64,000 nucleotides of DNA from Natrinema sp. SYSU A 869. GTDB taxonomy: Archaea; Halobacteriota; Halobacteria; Halobacteriales; Natrialbaceae. Position 1 is the first letter of the stretch. Every line of letters starts with the position of its first letter. Of this stretch, positions 42,974-51,343 are shown piece by piece. The stretch lies in NCBI RefSeq assembly GCF_019879105.1, contig NZ_CP082249.1, forward strand, positions 3,596,001 to 3,660,000, given 5' to 3'. The position numbers and the translations under genes are program-made. The notes under the pieces are model-generated. The model worked only from the letters and a program-made list of their open reading frames with translations, did not search any database and was not told where the DNA came from.

Positions 42974-43663
42974 ATGAGCGACGATCGGACGTCCGAGTCC
43001 ACGGTCGAGAACACGCCCGGGCAGGGACGAACGCCCGAGGCCGAGCGGATCGAACCCACCGCCCCCGAGGAGTTCGGCCTCGTGCAGGTCTGGTGGGGCG
43101 ACGGGAAGGGGAAGACGACGGCTACACTCGGCATGGGAATGCGGGCCGCCGGCCACGGCTACCGCGTCCACATGCTCCAGTTCATGAAAGGCGGGGCCTC
43201 GAGCGTCGACGCCGTTCGTGGCGAGTACAATGCCATCGCCGCGCTGCCGGGAATCAGCTACGAAAACCTCGGTCACTACGGCTGGCACGGGATGGAAGAC
43301 GGGAGCGCCGAGGCCAACCACGAGGCCGAGGCACAGGCTGGCCTCGAGCGCGCCCGCGAGTTGCTCGAGGCGGCCGAGGAAACCGCCCTCGACGAACCGA
43401 TCGATCTCGACGCGGATCCGGAGGCGGGAATGCACATGCTGATTCTCGACGAGGTACTCTACGCCGCGGATCGGGGCCTGCTCTCGGAGGCGGACGTTCA
43501 CGACCTCATCGATGCGAAGCCGGATGGTCTCGAGCTGGTGCTGTCGGGGAGTCACACCGAGCCGGACTACCTCGCGGACCGTGCGGACCTGATCACGAAC
43601 GTCCGGAAGGTGAAACATCCGATCGACGACGGCCAGCGGGCGCGACAGGGAACCGAGTTCTGA
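42974..43663 (+). CDS. cobA: Cob(I)yrinic acid a,c-diamide adenosyltransferase
   Basis: 229 residues. VWWGDGKGKTTATLGMGMRA contains the P-loop, FMKGGASS and LDEVLYAADRGLL are family motifs, and the end GLELVLSGSHTEPDYLADRA, DLITNVRKVKHPIDDGQRAR is typical of CobA/BtuR. It attaches the adenosyl group to the corrinoid cobalt. Cobyric acid synthase at 48.4 kb is the next step in the pathway, though 4.7 kb of unrelated genes lie between. The first 30 residues are disordered. Intact. Confidence 0.93.
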   Translation: MSDDRTSESTVENTPGQGRTPEAERIEPTAPEEFGLVQVWWGDGKGKTTATLGMGMRAAGHGYRVHMLQFMKGGASSVDAVRGEYNAIAALPGISYENLGHYGWHGMEDGSAEANHEAEAQAGLERARELLEAAEETALDEPIDLDADPEAGMHMLILDEVLYAADRGLLSEADVHDLIDAKPDGLELVLSGSHTEPDYLADRADLITNVRKVKHPIDDGQRARQGTEF

Positions 43664-43761
43664 CCGGCTCGCTGCGCGCTCCATCGCGCACGGCGACCGG
43701 GCTGTCACTATTCTTCTACCAACACAGTTATTATCAGATACTGAGAAAGACTCGTCATCCA

Positions 43762-44517
43762 ATGGGTGTGATTCGAGTAGACGGGCTGCGAAAGTCCTAC
43801 GGATCTGTCAACGCTGTAGATGGAATGGAGTTCGCCGTTGATCGGGGAGAGCTGTACGGCTTTCTCGGGCCGAACGGTGCCGGCAAGACCACCACGATTC
43901 GGGTCCTGACCGGCCAGATCGAGCCGGATGCGGGCGATGTGAGCGTCCTCGGAACCGATCCGGTCGCCGACCCCATCGAGACGCGCAAGCGGGTCGGCAT
44001 CCTTCCCGAACAGGAATCGCCGCCGAGTTTTCTCACGCCGCGTGAGTACCTCGAGTTCGTCGGTGAAGTGCGCGAGCTCGATCCCGACTGGATCGCGGCG
44101 CAGACCGATATATGGGCCGAACGGCTCGGATTTGAGAACAAACTCGACACGCTGCACACCGATCTCTCCCGCGGACAACAACAAAAAGTGATGATCGCGC
44201 AGGCGTTCGTCCACGAACCCGACGTGGTCTTCATCGACGAGCCACTAGCAAACCTCGACCCGCTCGTCCAGGAACAGGTCAAGCGCTTTCTCGTCTCTTA
44301 TGCGGCCGGTGACAACGCCGTCTTCGTCTCGACGCACAACATCGACGTCGCCGAGGAGATCTGTACTCGCGTCGGCATCGTCGCCGACGGCCAGCTCGTG
44401 ACCGAACGCTCGCTCGAGGACGGCGAGGACGACGAGTCGCTCCTCGACCTCTTCCTCGACCGCGTTGAGGGCGAAGGCGCGCGAGACACGCCCACGCTCG
44501 AGCAACTTGACGCATGA
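43762..44517 (+). CDS. ABC transporter ATP-binding protein
   Basis: 251 residues. Walker A GPNGAGKTTT, Q-loop GILPEQES, signature LSRGQQQKVMIAQA, Walker B VVFIDEPLANLDP and the switch VFVSTHNIDVAEE are all intact. It is of the ABC-2 export type. Its stop overlaps the permease start by four bases (ATGA), so the two make one transporter. A TATA-like TTATTATCAG about 30 bp before the ATG suggests its own promoter after cobA. Substrate unknown. Confidence 0.93.
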   Translation: MGVIRVDGLRKSYGSVNAVDGMEFAVDRGELYGFLGPNGAGKTTTIRVLTGQIEPDAGDVSVLGTDPVADPIETRKRVGILPEQESPPSFLTPREYLEFVGEVRELDPDWIAAQTDIWAERLGFENKLDTLHTDLSRGQQQKVMIAQAFVHEPDVVFIDEPLANLDPLVQEQVKRFLVSYAAGDNAVFVSTHNIDVAEEICTRVGIVADGQLVTERSLEDGEDDESLLDLFLDRVEGEGARDTPTLEQLDA

Positions 44518-45998
44518 CCGGGACGAGTACGACCGACGGCGCGAGCGTGACGGACTCGAGCCGATCGGGTCCCGGGCTCTCGACGCCGCGGCTGCTCGCA
44601 ATCCTCTTTCGCGAGGAGTGGCGACTGCACACGCAGCTATTCGGCGGCTGGCGGTTCGCGCTGTTCCCACTCGTGATCGCCGTCCTCGCGGTGAGCGGGT
44701 CGCTCGCGCTCGTCGAGACCGGCACCGCGCCCGGGACGGTCGTCGGCGGCCTGCACGTCCTCGCCGTCGGCTTCGGGCTCTATAGTGGCACTGCGGGCTT
44801 TGCGGGGTCGGACATGCTCGAGAACGTCTTCGGGCGGCTGTCGCTGTTGCTCTCGTCGTCGACGACGCTGCCGCTCTCGCGTCGGCGGTTGCTGGGCGCG
44901 TTCCTCCTGAAGGACGGTCTGTTCTACGCGGTCGCGTTCGTGTTGCCCATGTCGCTCGGGAACGTCGCGGTCGACGGCCTGTCGGCGACGACGCCGCTCT
45001 CGGTCGGCCTGTTCTGGCTCTCGCTCTGTCTCGTTTTCACCGTCGGAATGGCCGTGACCGTCGCCCTGATCGCCGTCCGCACGCGCGGCGTGCCGCCGTG
45101 GACGATCGGTCTAGGGATCGGACTCGCCGTCGTCGGCGGCTGGGCGGTCGGCGGACTGGGAACGCTCCAATCTGCTCTCGTTCCGATTACCGGATCTCCA
45201 GTCACCGCCGGCGGACTGGCTGTCGGGACCCTCGTCCTCGCGGCGGGCTCGCTCGCGATCTACGATCCGACCTACGGCCGGCCCTCGCGGACCGCCACCG
45301 ACCGCTTCGCCCGACTCAGTGATGTGCTCCCGCTCGAGAACGCACCACTGGTCACGAAGTCGCTGCTCGACCTCGCGCGCTCTTCGGGCGGCGTCTGGAA
45401 ACCGTTCGTCTCTGCGAGCATCCTGCTCGCGCTCGTGGCCGCGCTCGTCGGCGTCGTCGACTCGATTACCGGCATCGCACCTGCGCCGGGAATCTTCTTC
45501 GGCGGCGTCCTCGGCCTCTCGGCGTTTACGACCTACAACTGGCTGACCCAGTTCGATTCGCTCGAGGCCTACCTCACCTACCCCGTCTCGATCGCGGACG
45601 TCTTCCGCGCGAAACGGATCGCGTTCGTCCTGGTCGGCGCGCCGGCGGTCGCCGTGCCCTACCTCGCGGCCGTCGTCTGGTTCGACGCGACGCTCGTCGA
45701 CGCCGTCGTCGGAGCGATACTGCTGGCCGGCTACGCGCTGTACTACTACGGCCTGACCGTCTACATCGCCGGCTTCGACCCCAACGAGTTCCTCTTCGAC
45801 GCCGTCCGCTTCGCGACGTTCACGGTCGGCGTCGCCGTCCCGCTCGTGCCGACGCTGGTCGCCGGCTTCGTCGTCGTCCCCCCGTCCGTGGAACTCGCCG
45901 CCGTCCTCGCGCTCGCCGGCATCGGCATGGGGTTCCTCGGACTCGTCCTCTCGAGTCGCGCCGGACCGCGCTGGGACGCGCGATATAGAGCGGAATAG
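44514..45998 (+). CDS. ABC-2 type transporter permease
   Basis: 494 residues with about ten to twelve hydrophobic segments, among them LFPLVIAVLAVSGSLALVE, GVLGLSAFTTYNWL and AILLAGYALYYYGLTVYIAG, and VPLVPTLVAGFVVV near the end. There is no nucleotide-binding motif. It pairs with the overlapping ATPase gene. Such large single permeases in haloarchaea are thought to export lipids, drugs or peptides, but no evidence here picks one. A winged-helix gene begins 100 bp downstream. Confidence 0.88.
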   Translation: MTGTSTTDGASVTDSSRSGPGLSTPRLLAILFREEWRLHTQLFGGWRFALFPLVIAVLAVSGSLALVETGTAPGTVVGGLHVLAVGFGLYSGTAGFAGSDMLENVFGRLSLLLSSSTTLPLSRRRLLGAFLLKDGLFYAVAFVLPMSLGNVAVDGLSATTPLSVGLFWLSLCLVFTVGMAVTVALIAVRTRGVPPWTIGLGIGLAVVGGWAVGGLGTLQSALVPITGSPVTAGGLAVGTLVLAAGSLAIYDPTYGRPSRTATDRFARLSDVLPLENAPLVTKSLLDLARSSGGVWKPFVSASILLALVAALVGVVDSITGIAPAPGIFFGGVLGLSAFTTYNWLTQFDSLEAYLTYPVSIADVFRAKRIAFVLVGAPAVAVPYLAAVVWFDATLVDAVVGAILLAGYALYYYGLTVYIAGFDPNEFLFDAVRFATFTVGVAVPLVPTLVAGFVVVPPSVELAAVLALAGIGMGFLGLVLSSRAGPRWDARYRAE

Positions 45999-46034
45999 CG
46001 GTTCGAACTGGGATTGATTCGGACGTATTGAACG

Positions 46035-46076
46035 GCTACAGCAAGCTATAGAATAGCTATAGCAAACTATTTTGTG
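46035..46076 (+). promoter_or_regulatory. Triple 10-11-bp direct repeat directly upstream of a TATA box
   Basis: GCTACAGCAA (46035), GCTATAGAATA (46045) and GCTATAGCAAA (46056) are three tandem units spaced one helical turn apart. They are followed at once by a TATA-like ACTATTTTG (46066-46074), 28 bp before the ATG at 46099. The layout fits a binding site for a multimeric regulator, most simply the winged-helix protein encoded next. Confidence 0.65.
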
Positions 46077-46098
46077 CCAATCTCGTAATACGATAGCA

Positions 46099-46701
46099 AT
46101 GAGTGATATCGGTGTCCCATGGGACGGGGACGTAAACGAAACCGTCATCGAGGAGTGGCGGGCCGAAACGTCACCGTTCGATCGGGTCAAAGAGGTGCTG
46201 CTGGCGACGACGACGCCCCAGTATGCGGGGGCGATCGCCGAACGGGCACGCGTTAGCGAGCCCAGCGCCCGCAAGCATCTGCAGACGCTCGCCGAAGCCG
46301 GCCTCGCCGAGCGCGAGGCTACAGGTCGGGGGACGAGATACAAACGCTCGCGCGAAACGGTCGCGATGGGTCGGATCCGCGAGTTGCACGCGGAACTCAC
46401 CAAGGCGGAACTCGTCGACGGCATCCGAGACCTCAAGGAGAAGATCGAGACCTACCGCGAGGAATACGGCGTAATGGACCCGAACGACCTCGCGCTCGAA
46501 CTCGAGGCCGACGACGGCGAGGGGTGGACTGCGATCTCGCGCTGGCGGGCGCTCGAGGAGAACCTGAAAATCGCGCAGGCGGCGCTGTCGCTGTACGACT
46601 TCGATCCGGACGGTGAACACGGCGACGAAACGGCGCGATCGGACGATACTGACACGTCTCGAGGCGCGTTCGCCGGTGAGACGGGGGACCTCTCGGCGTA
46701 A
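46099..46701 (+). CDS. Winged-helix protein, putative antitoxin/regulator of a TumE-like pair
   Basis: 200 residues. The core PFDRVKEVLLATTTPQYAGA, IAERARVSEPSARKHLQTLA, EAGLAEREATGRGTRYKRSR is a winged helix-turn-helix. A helical region follows (LTKAELVDGIRDLKEKIETY, WRALEENLKIAQAALSLYDF) that could oligomerise or hold a partner. I recall the haloarchaeal family label DUF7342 for this build, not checked. It ends 3 bp before the next gene, so the two are co-translated. The triple repeat in its promoter suggests autoregulation. Confidence 0.7.
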   Translation: MSDIGVPWDGDVNETVIEEWRAETSPFDRVKEVLLATTTPQYAGAIAERARVSEPSARKHLQTLAEAGLAEREATGRGTRYKRSRETVAMGRIRELHAELTKAELVDGIRDLKEKIETYREEYGVMDPNDLALELEADDGEGWTAISRWRALEENLKIAQAALSLYDFDPDGEHGDETARSDDTDTSRGAFAGETGDLSA

Positions 46702-46704
46702 CGG

Positions 46705-47181
46705 ATGGATCGTGACGAGTCAGCCGGCATTCCGTCCGAAGAACGAACGACCGATCTCGGCGCGCCCGATGTCACGACGATGCGTCGCCTCCGCGAGTTC
46801 TTCCGGCAGACGGAACCGCTCGTCGAGACCGCCGCATTCGACGACGTTCTCGATCCCCAAGAGATCCGCGTCGAATATGTAGACGGGATCGGGGACGCGG
46901 AATGGTGCCGACTGGATATCACGTGGTACAAATCGGGCGCGTATCGATTCCATTACGTCGACGAAAACGACGTGAACTGGCGATTCGACCGCCATCCGAA
47001 CCCCCATTCTCCGGAGAAGCACTTTCACGAACCGCCCGACGCACCCGCCGAGACGGCAGCACGATCGTGTATCGACATCGAGGAACATCGTCTGGTCGCT
47101 CGAGCGGTCACGAAATTGTGGCGGCGAGCCTACGAGCAGAACGACCCCTCGATCCTCAATACGGCCGACAATCCACCCTGA
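46705..47181 (+). CDS. TumE-like putative toxin (158 aa)
   Basis: The centre reads IRVEYVDGIGDAEWCRLDIT, WYKSGAYRFHYVDENDVNWR, FDRHPNPHSPEKHFHEPPD. A small beta-sheet protein with strand pattern RxxYxDG, YxxHYxD, xxRFDxxPH and a histidine-rich HFH stretch is the layout of the TumE/DUF6516 toxin group, whose genes sit next to helix-turn-helix antitoxins. The first 40 residues are variable. I recall DUF7718 as a haloarchaeal label for it, not checked. Catalysis by the His/Arg cluster (ribonuclease-like) is an inference. Confidence 0.6.
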   Translation: MDRDESAGIPSEERTTDLGAPDVTTMRRLREFFRQTEPLVETAAFDDVLDPQEIRVEYVDGIGDAEWCRLDITWYKSGAYRFHYVDENDVNWRFDRHPNPHSPEKHFHEPPDAPAETAARSCIDIEEHRLVARAVTKLWRRAYEQNDPSILNTADNPP

Positions 47182-47234
47182 AACGGACACCGCTCCCATA
47201 CCGTCCGAGAGAATGGGAGTAGTCAGTCCTCGAG

Positions 47235-47645
47235 TCAGCGTTCGGGTCGCGGTGCGTTTTCGTACCGCTCGATTTCGTCGGTCGTTTCCACTCGTTCGTA
47301 AATCGACTGCAGCGTCTCTTCCGCTCGCAGGAGATCGTGTGCCTCGAGGAACTCCCGTCCCTCTTCGCTGATTCCGTAGAACTTGTACGGGAGATCGTTC
47401 CGTCGGCGATCCGTCGGGAGTGTCAGCTCATCGACAATACCCGCCTCGATGAGTCGCTGCAGGTGCTGCCGGATCGTCGTCCGACTCTTGCTGGGGCTCA
47501 CGTAATCCAGTTCCTTCAGCGTCGGCAGTTGCGCGGGATGGCCCAGAACGTCCTGAACGAGAGCGAACCGTGTCTCTTGGGTGACGACGTTCAGCCGCTC
47601 GCGAACGGTCTCGAGGTCGGTCGGCGTCCGATCCGGCGTGCTCAT
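47235..47645 (-). CDS. ArsR-type winged-helix regulator of haloarchaea (136 aa)
   Basis: From ATG 47645: MSTPDRTPTDLETVRERLNV, then ALVQDVLGHPAQLPTLKELD, SKSRTTIRQHLQRLIEAGIV and RRRNDLPYKFYGISEEGREF. The LGHPxxLPSxKELxxxNPxKSRTTIxxHL pattern is a well-populated haloarchaeal regulator family. The wing contains the RRNDLPYKFY motif. Other starts (47654, 47702) are possible. It is divergent from the gene at 47765, which has an in-frame stop, and may regulate it. Confidence 0.83.
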   Translation of the reverse strand: MSTPDRTPTDLETVRERLNVVTQETRFALVQDVLGHPAQLPTLKELDYVSPSKSRTTIRQHLQRLIEAGIVDELTLPTDRRRNDLPYKFYGISEEGREFLEAHDLLRAEETLQSIYERVETTDEIERYENAPRPER

Positions 47646-47764
47646 ATCCGTCATTTCATGCGATACGTGCAAAAGCGTTTCGCTCAAAAGCGAATAGGTC
47701 ATATACGATACGTCCACCGATCCAGTCGGTAAATTGAAGGATCGGAGCTGCGTCCGCTCGGCTG

Positions 47765-48343
47765 ATGACCGAGGAGTCGGTGACCGTCGACGAACTCGCC
47801 GAGAAAGCCGAATCACACCTCCACGAGTCGTCGCTGACGCCCGAAGAGTACGAAGCGCTCAAACACAGCGTCGCAGAACTTTCGCCGCTTCTCACGACCG
47901 AGCGGACATACTTCGTTCTGGGCAGCTACGGACGGCCGGAGATCCATCGACTCCAACTCGTCAAGGACAGACTCAATCGACGTTCGGGTAGCTACGCGTT
48001 TCTGATGGTCGATATCCGAAGCGAGTGAACGAATACCTATCTCAAGTTCCGCCTCCTCGCCGATTACGCCGGTTTCATCGTCGGCGTAACCGAACACGAC
48101 CGCAGCGGATTCCTCGTCGAACAGGGGTATTTCACTGCCATACCGGAGTACTTCGAAAAGACGCACGTCTTCAAACGGACATACGACGACTTAGAACCCG
48201 AAGCCGTCGATACGGCCGTTGATCTTGAGAAGCCGTACAGCGGGATGCAGACGGCGATTTTCGACATGCTCTCGGACGCTGACCGACTGTACGTCTGGCA
48301 GACCGAGGACGAACTCCGTGACCGTACCGATACGCTGCCCTGA
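47765..48343 (+). pseudogene. Unknown protein (about 192 aa) with an in-frame TGA
   Basis: From ATG 47765 the frame reads MTEESVTVDELAEKAESHLH, RTYFVLGSYGRPEIHRLQLV, SYAFLMVDIRSE and stops at TGA 48026-48028. The same frame continues TNTYLKFRLLADYAGFIVGV, TEHDRSGFLVEQGYFTAIPE to TGA 48341-48343 with natural composition and no further stop, so the TGA most likely replaced TGG (Trp). The YFVLGSYG start and alternating strands suggest a Rossmann-like fold, perhaps nucleotide-binding, but no family was recognised. It is a nonsense mutation or a base-call error. Confidence 0.65.
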
Positions 48344-48416
48344 TAGCTACGACAGGACTGCTCCAAACTGAACCGATAGGACGATACTACCCGACACTCG
48401 AGTACCGACAACGCGG

Positions 48417-50006
48417 ATGACCAGAACGCTTCTCGTCGCCGGAACGGCGAGCCACGTCGGTAAGTCGACGGTCGCGGCTGGCCTCTGTCGGCTGCTCGCC
48501 GATCGCGGGATCGACGTCGCGCCATTCAAAGGCCAGAACATGAGCAACAACGCTCGCGTCGTCGTTCAGCCGGATGTGGACGGCCGGCAGCGTGTCGAGT
48601 CAGACGACAGTAACGGCGACCAGTGGGGTGAAATCGGCGTCTCCCAGTTTGTCCAGGCTCGAGCGGCCCGGATCACGCCGACCACGGACTGTAACCCGGT
48701 GTTGCTCAAACCGCGCGGCGACGGCGAGAGTCAACTGGTGGTACAGGGGGAGGCTCACGATCATGTCCCTGCCGGAACCTACTATGAGGAATACTGGGAG
48801 CGAGCGTGCAAGGCCGCCGAGGAGTCCTACCGCAGATTAGCGGCTGACAACGACGTGATTATCGCCGAGGGTGCCGGCAGCATCGGCGAGATCAACCTCC
48901 ACGACCGGGACCTGGCGAACGTCGAGACCGCTACGTTTGCGGACGCCGACATTCTCCTGCTGGTCGATATCGAACGCGGCGGGGCCTTCGCCAGTCTCTA
49001 CGGCACGATCGAGCTCGTCCCCGACGACCTTCGCGATCGTATCGTCGGTGCGCTCATCACCAAGTTCCGCGGTGATCGATCCCTGCTCGAGCCCGGCATC
49101 GAGGAGATCGAGTCCAAGACCGGTGTTCCGATTCTGGGTGTGTTGCCCTACGACGACCCGGGGCTCCCCGAGGAGGACAGCGTCGGCCTCCCCGGAACCG
49201 AGGAGCGCGGCATCGTTGGCGATGACGACGGCGTTCCCGCCGATCGACGCGTCCGGATCGCCGTTCCTCGGCTTCCCAGACTCTCGAACGCGACCGACCT
49301 CGAGGCGCTGGCCGACGAACCCGGCGTTTCGGTGGTGTACGTGCCGGTCGACGGCAGCGACACTGCTCCTCTCGAGGGCGTCGACGCCGACGCGGTCGTC
49401 ATTCCGGGCACGAAGAACACGGTCGATGACCTCCTAGCGCTGCGGGAGGCCGGGTTCCCCGACGCGCTCGCGGCCTTCGACGGGCCGATCGTCGGCGTCT
49501 GCGGCGGCTACCAACTGCTCGGCGAGCGGATTACCAACGCCGCGCTTGAGGGGACTGGTGAGGACGACACTGTCGAGGGATTAGGCCTGCTACCGGTCGA
49601 GACGCGATTCGAGGGCGACAAGCGCCTCAAGCAGACGGCGGTTCCCGTCGACGGAACTGCGTCGCCGCTGCTTTCGGGGGCCAACGGCCCCGCCTCGGGC
49701 TACGAGATCCACGCCGGACGAACGGCGACGCTCGACGACGTGAACCGTCCGCTCGGTGACTCGAGTGCAGCCCGCGGGCAGATACTCGGGACGTACCTGC
49801 ACGGCCTGTTCGATAACGAATCGGTTCGAGCGGCGTTTCTCGAGCATGTCGCTGCGACGGCGGGCGTCGATCGGCCAGCGCATGCAGAATCCGTGGCGTC
49901 GACGGAACCGGATGCGACCGGACCGACGCCGTACGACCGAGCGGCGCGACTCGTCGACGAACACGTCGATCTGGCGGCGCTGGGCGAGCCGTTCGAATCG
50001 AACTGA
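48417..50006 (+). CDS. cbiP: Cobyric acid synthase
   Basis: 529 residues. The N-terminal domain has [20 protein letters not shown] (P-loop-like) and [10 protein letters not shown]. The middle has [20 protein letters not shown] and [16 protein letters not shown]. The C-terminal glutamine amidotransferase domain has [10 protein letters not shown], the catalytic Cys in [10 protein letters not shown] and the His in [10 protein letters not shown]. It amidates four carboxylates of adenosylcobyrinic acid a,c-diamide. The protein is slightly longer than bacterial CbiP because of an insert at about residues 52-70 and a C-terminal tail. CobA at 43 kb supplies its substrate. Confidence 0.93.
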   Translation: MTRTLLVAGTASHVGKSTVAAGLCRLLADRGIDVAPFKGQNMSNNARVVVQPDVDGRQRVESDDSNGDQWGEIGVSQFVQARAARITPTTDCNPVLLKPRGDGESQLVVQGEAHDHVPAGTYYEEYWERACKAAEESYRRLAADNDVIIAEGAGSIGEINLHDRDLANVETATFADADILLLVDIERGGAFASLYGTIELVPDDLRDRIVGALITKFRGDRSLLEPGIEEIESKTGVPILGVLPYDDPGLPEEDSVGLPGTEERGIVGDDDGVPADRRVRIAVPRLPRLSNATDLEALADEPGVSVVYVPVDGSDTAPLEGVDADAVVIPGTKNTVDDLLALREAGFPDALAAFDGPIVGVCGGYQLLGERITNAALEGTGEDDTVEGLGLLPVETRFEGDKRLKQTAVPVDGTASPLLSGANGPASGYEIHAGRTATLDDVNRPLGDSSAARGQILGTYLHGLFDNESVRAAFLEHVAATAGVDRPAHAESVASTEPDATGPTPYDRAARLVDEHVDLAALGEPFESN

Positions 50007-50100
50007 CGAATCCGGTTGAGAAACCGGCGGAGAGAACACGGGCGGAGTCGTTCGGAGGAGGAAAGACGGAATCGGCCGGAGCGACGCGACGCGGAACCGA

Positions 50101-50490
50101 CTACGCTGATTCGTCGCGGTAGGTGCCGAGCAGTTCCTCAAGGATGATACACTCCTGGTCGGTCTCGTCGTAGTGGGTGTCGATGAACCGCTCGGCGGCC
50201 TCATAGTTGCTGCGCAGGCCGTGTTTTCGGACGTTGATGACGGCGTCGAGGAAGAACGTGCCACCGTCGGCTCCGAGCGCTTTGGCGTGGTCTTCCTCGC
50301 TGATATCGAGTTCCGTCTTGATCTCGTCGAAGTTGAACGTCTTCACCTTGTGGTCGGAATCGATCAGGGTGAGCACGTACTCCGCGGAGAAGCGATAGAA
50401 CTCGGACTTACTCTCGAACATACCGTCTTCGACGAGCGAGTCGATTTCCTCGACCACGTCGTCGGGGTACCTGACGGTATCCTTCGCCAT
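50101..50490 (-). CDS. Ribbon-helix-helix regulator (129 aa)
   Basis: The first 45 residues, MAKDTVRYPDDVVEEIDSLV, EDGMFESKSEFYRFSAEYVL, are a ribbon-helix-helix DNA-binding domain. An 85-residue C-terminal extension follows (VKTFNFDEIKTELDISEEDH, FFLDAVINVRKHGLRSNYEA, AERFIDTHYDETDQECIILE). The long form resembles the haloarchaeal CdrL-type regulators linked to cell-division control, but I am not certain of that identity, so no symbol is given. Convergent with cbiP. The promoter lies in the following 440-bp gap. Confidence 0.75.
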   Translation of the reverse strand: MAKDTVRYPDDVVEEIDSLVEDGMFESKSEFYRFSAEYVLTLIDSDHKVKTFNFDEIKTELDISEEDHAKALGADGGTFFLDAVINVRKHGLRSNYEAAERFIDTHYDETDQECIILEELLGTYRDESA

Positions 50491-50932
50491 GTCCCAACAC
50501 TGGTTGCTGCTGACTAATTATTGTTTCTACTGTTCAGTAGATGTGTCGGATTCGGTATGATATCGATCGGTCGAAACGCAGGAGACGAAGGCGGTATCGA
50601 CTCGAGTCGCGGCCGCCGACTAGGCCGATTCCACGGTATCCGTATCGAGATTCGAACGGGGATCGGTACCACGGCGGGCTGTGATCGCTCGGACGTGGGA
50701 TGTAACGATGTCTCTCGACCGGAGGTGTTCTCTGTGAATCTCTCGTCACCTCGAGCCGATCGCTGCCGTCAACTCCGCAAGCCGATCGCTGTCCTCGACT
50801 CCGTCCGTTCGATACCGGTCATTCCTCCGTTCGTTCGCCGCTCACGCGTCCGGGACGGACACGCTCGAGGTACACACGTTTCCCGGAACTACCTGCAGAT
50901 TTATCATTTGCGACGCCGAACGGTGGCATGTA
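50491..50932. other. Intergenic region, nothing recognised
   Basis: About 440 bp between divergent genes. The first 60 bp (A/T-rich TGACTAATTATTGTTTCTAC at 50511-50530) should hold the promoter of the ribbon-helix-helix gene, and CAGATTTATCATTTG near 50895-50910 the promoter of the MTH865-like gene. No gene in the middle looks real. Confidence 0.4.
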
Positions 50933-51184
50933 ATGGCAGACGAAGCCGAACTCCGAGCGCAACTGATCGATGCCTTCGAGGGCGCTGACTACCCGGTCTC
51001 GAGTCCAATGGATCTCGTCCCGGCGCTTCCGAACGGTCCAGGTACTAAGTTCGAGTCCGGCGACTTCTCGATGACCGCGATGGAGTTGAGCACGAAGACC
51101 TCCGGCGGTGACTTTCCGTACGATGACGTCGAGTCACTCGTCGACGACCTGCTTGCGGAACTCCGAGAGCGAGGCGAACTGTAA
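50933..51184 (+). CDS. MTH865-family small protein (83 aa)
   Basis: The sequence ADEAELRAQLIDAFEGADYP, VSSPMDLVPALPNGPGTKFE, SGDFSMTAMELSTKTSGGDF, PYDDVESLVDDLLAELRERG matches the MTH865 fold, a small helical EF-hand-like protein of unknown function found in methanogens and haloarchaea. It is full length. A TATA-like TTTATCAT about 30 bp upstream fits a leaderless start. No operon partner. Confidence 0.8.
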   Translation: MADEAELRAQLIDAFEGADYPVSSPMDLVPALPNGPGTKFESGDFSMTAMELSTKTSGGDFPYDDVESLVDDLLAELRERGEL

Positions 51185-51343
51185 GCCAAATGTGACTGCA
51201 GGGAGTGGGGACGGTATCGCGTATCATCTCTCGAACGGAGGGCAGACGACCAGTAGGCTTTTATTCCACAACCTGTCTTGATAGAACGGAGTTTGGCGTT
51301 GGGTGAATTCGTCTGCAGTCATGCGGAACAGGGAGGACCCAGG

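Noticed and set aside
45111-46436. 441-residue minus-strand frame opposite the permease and winged-helix gene
   Set aside because: Very rich in R, E and D in repeats typical of antisense haloarchaeal frames; spans two real genes and a promoter.
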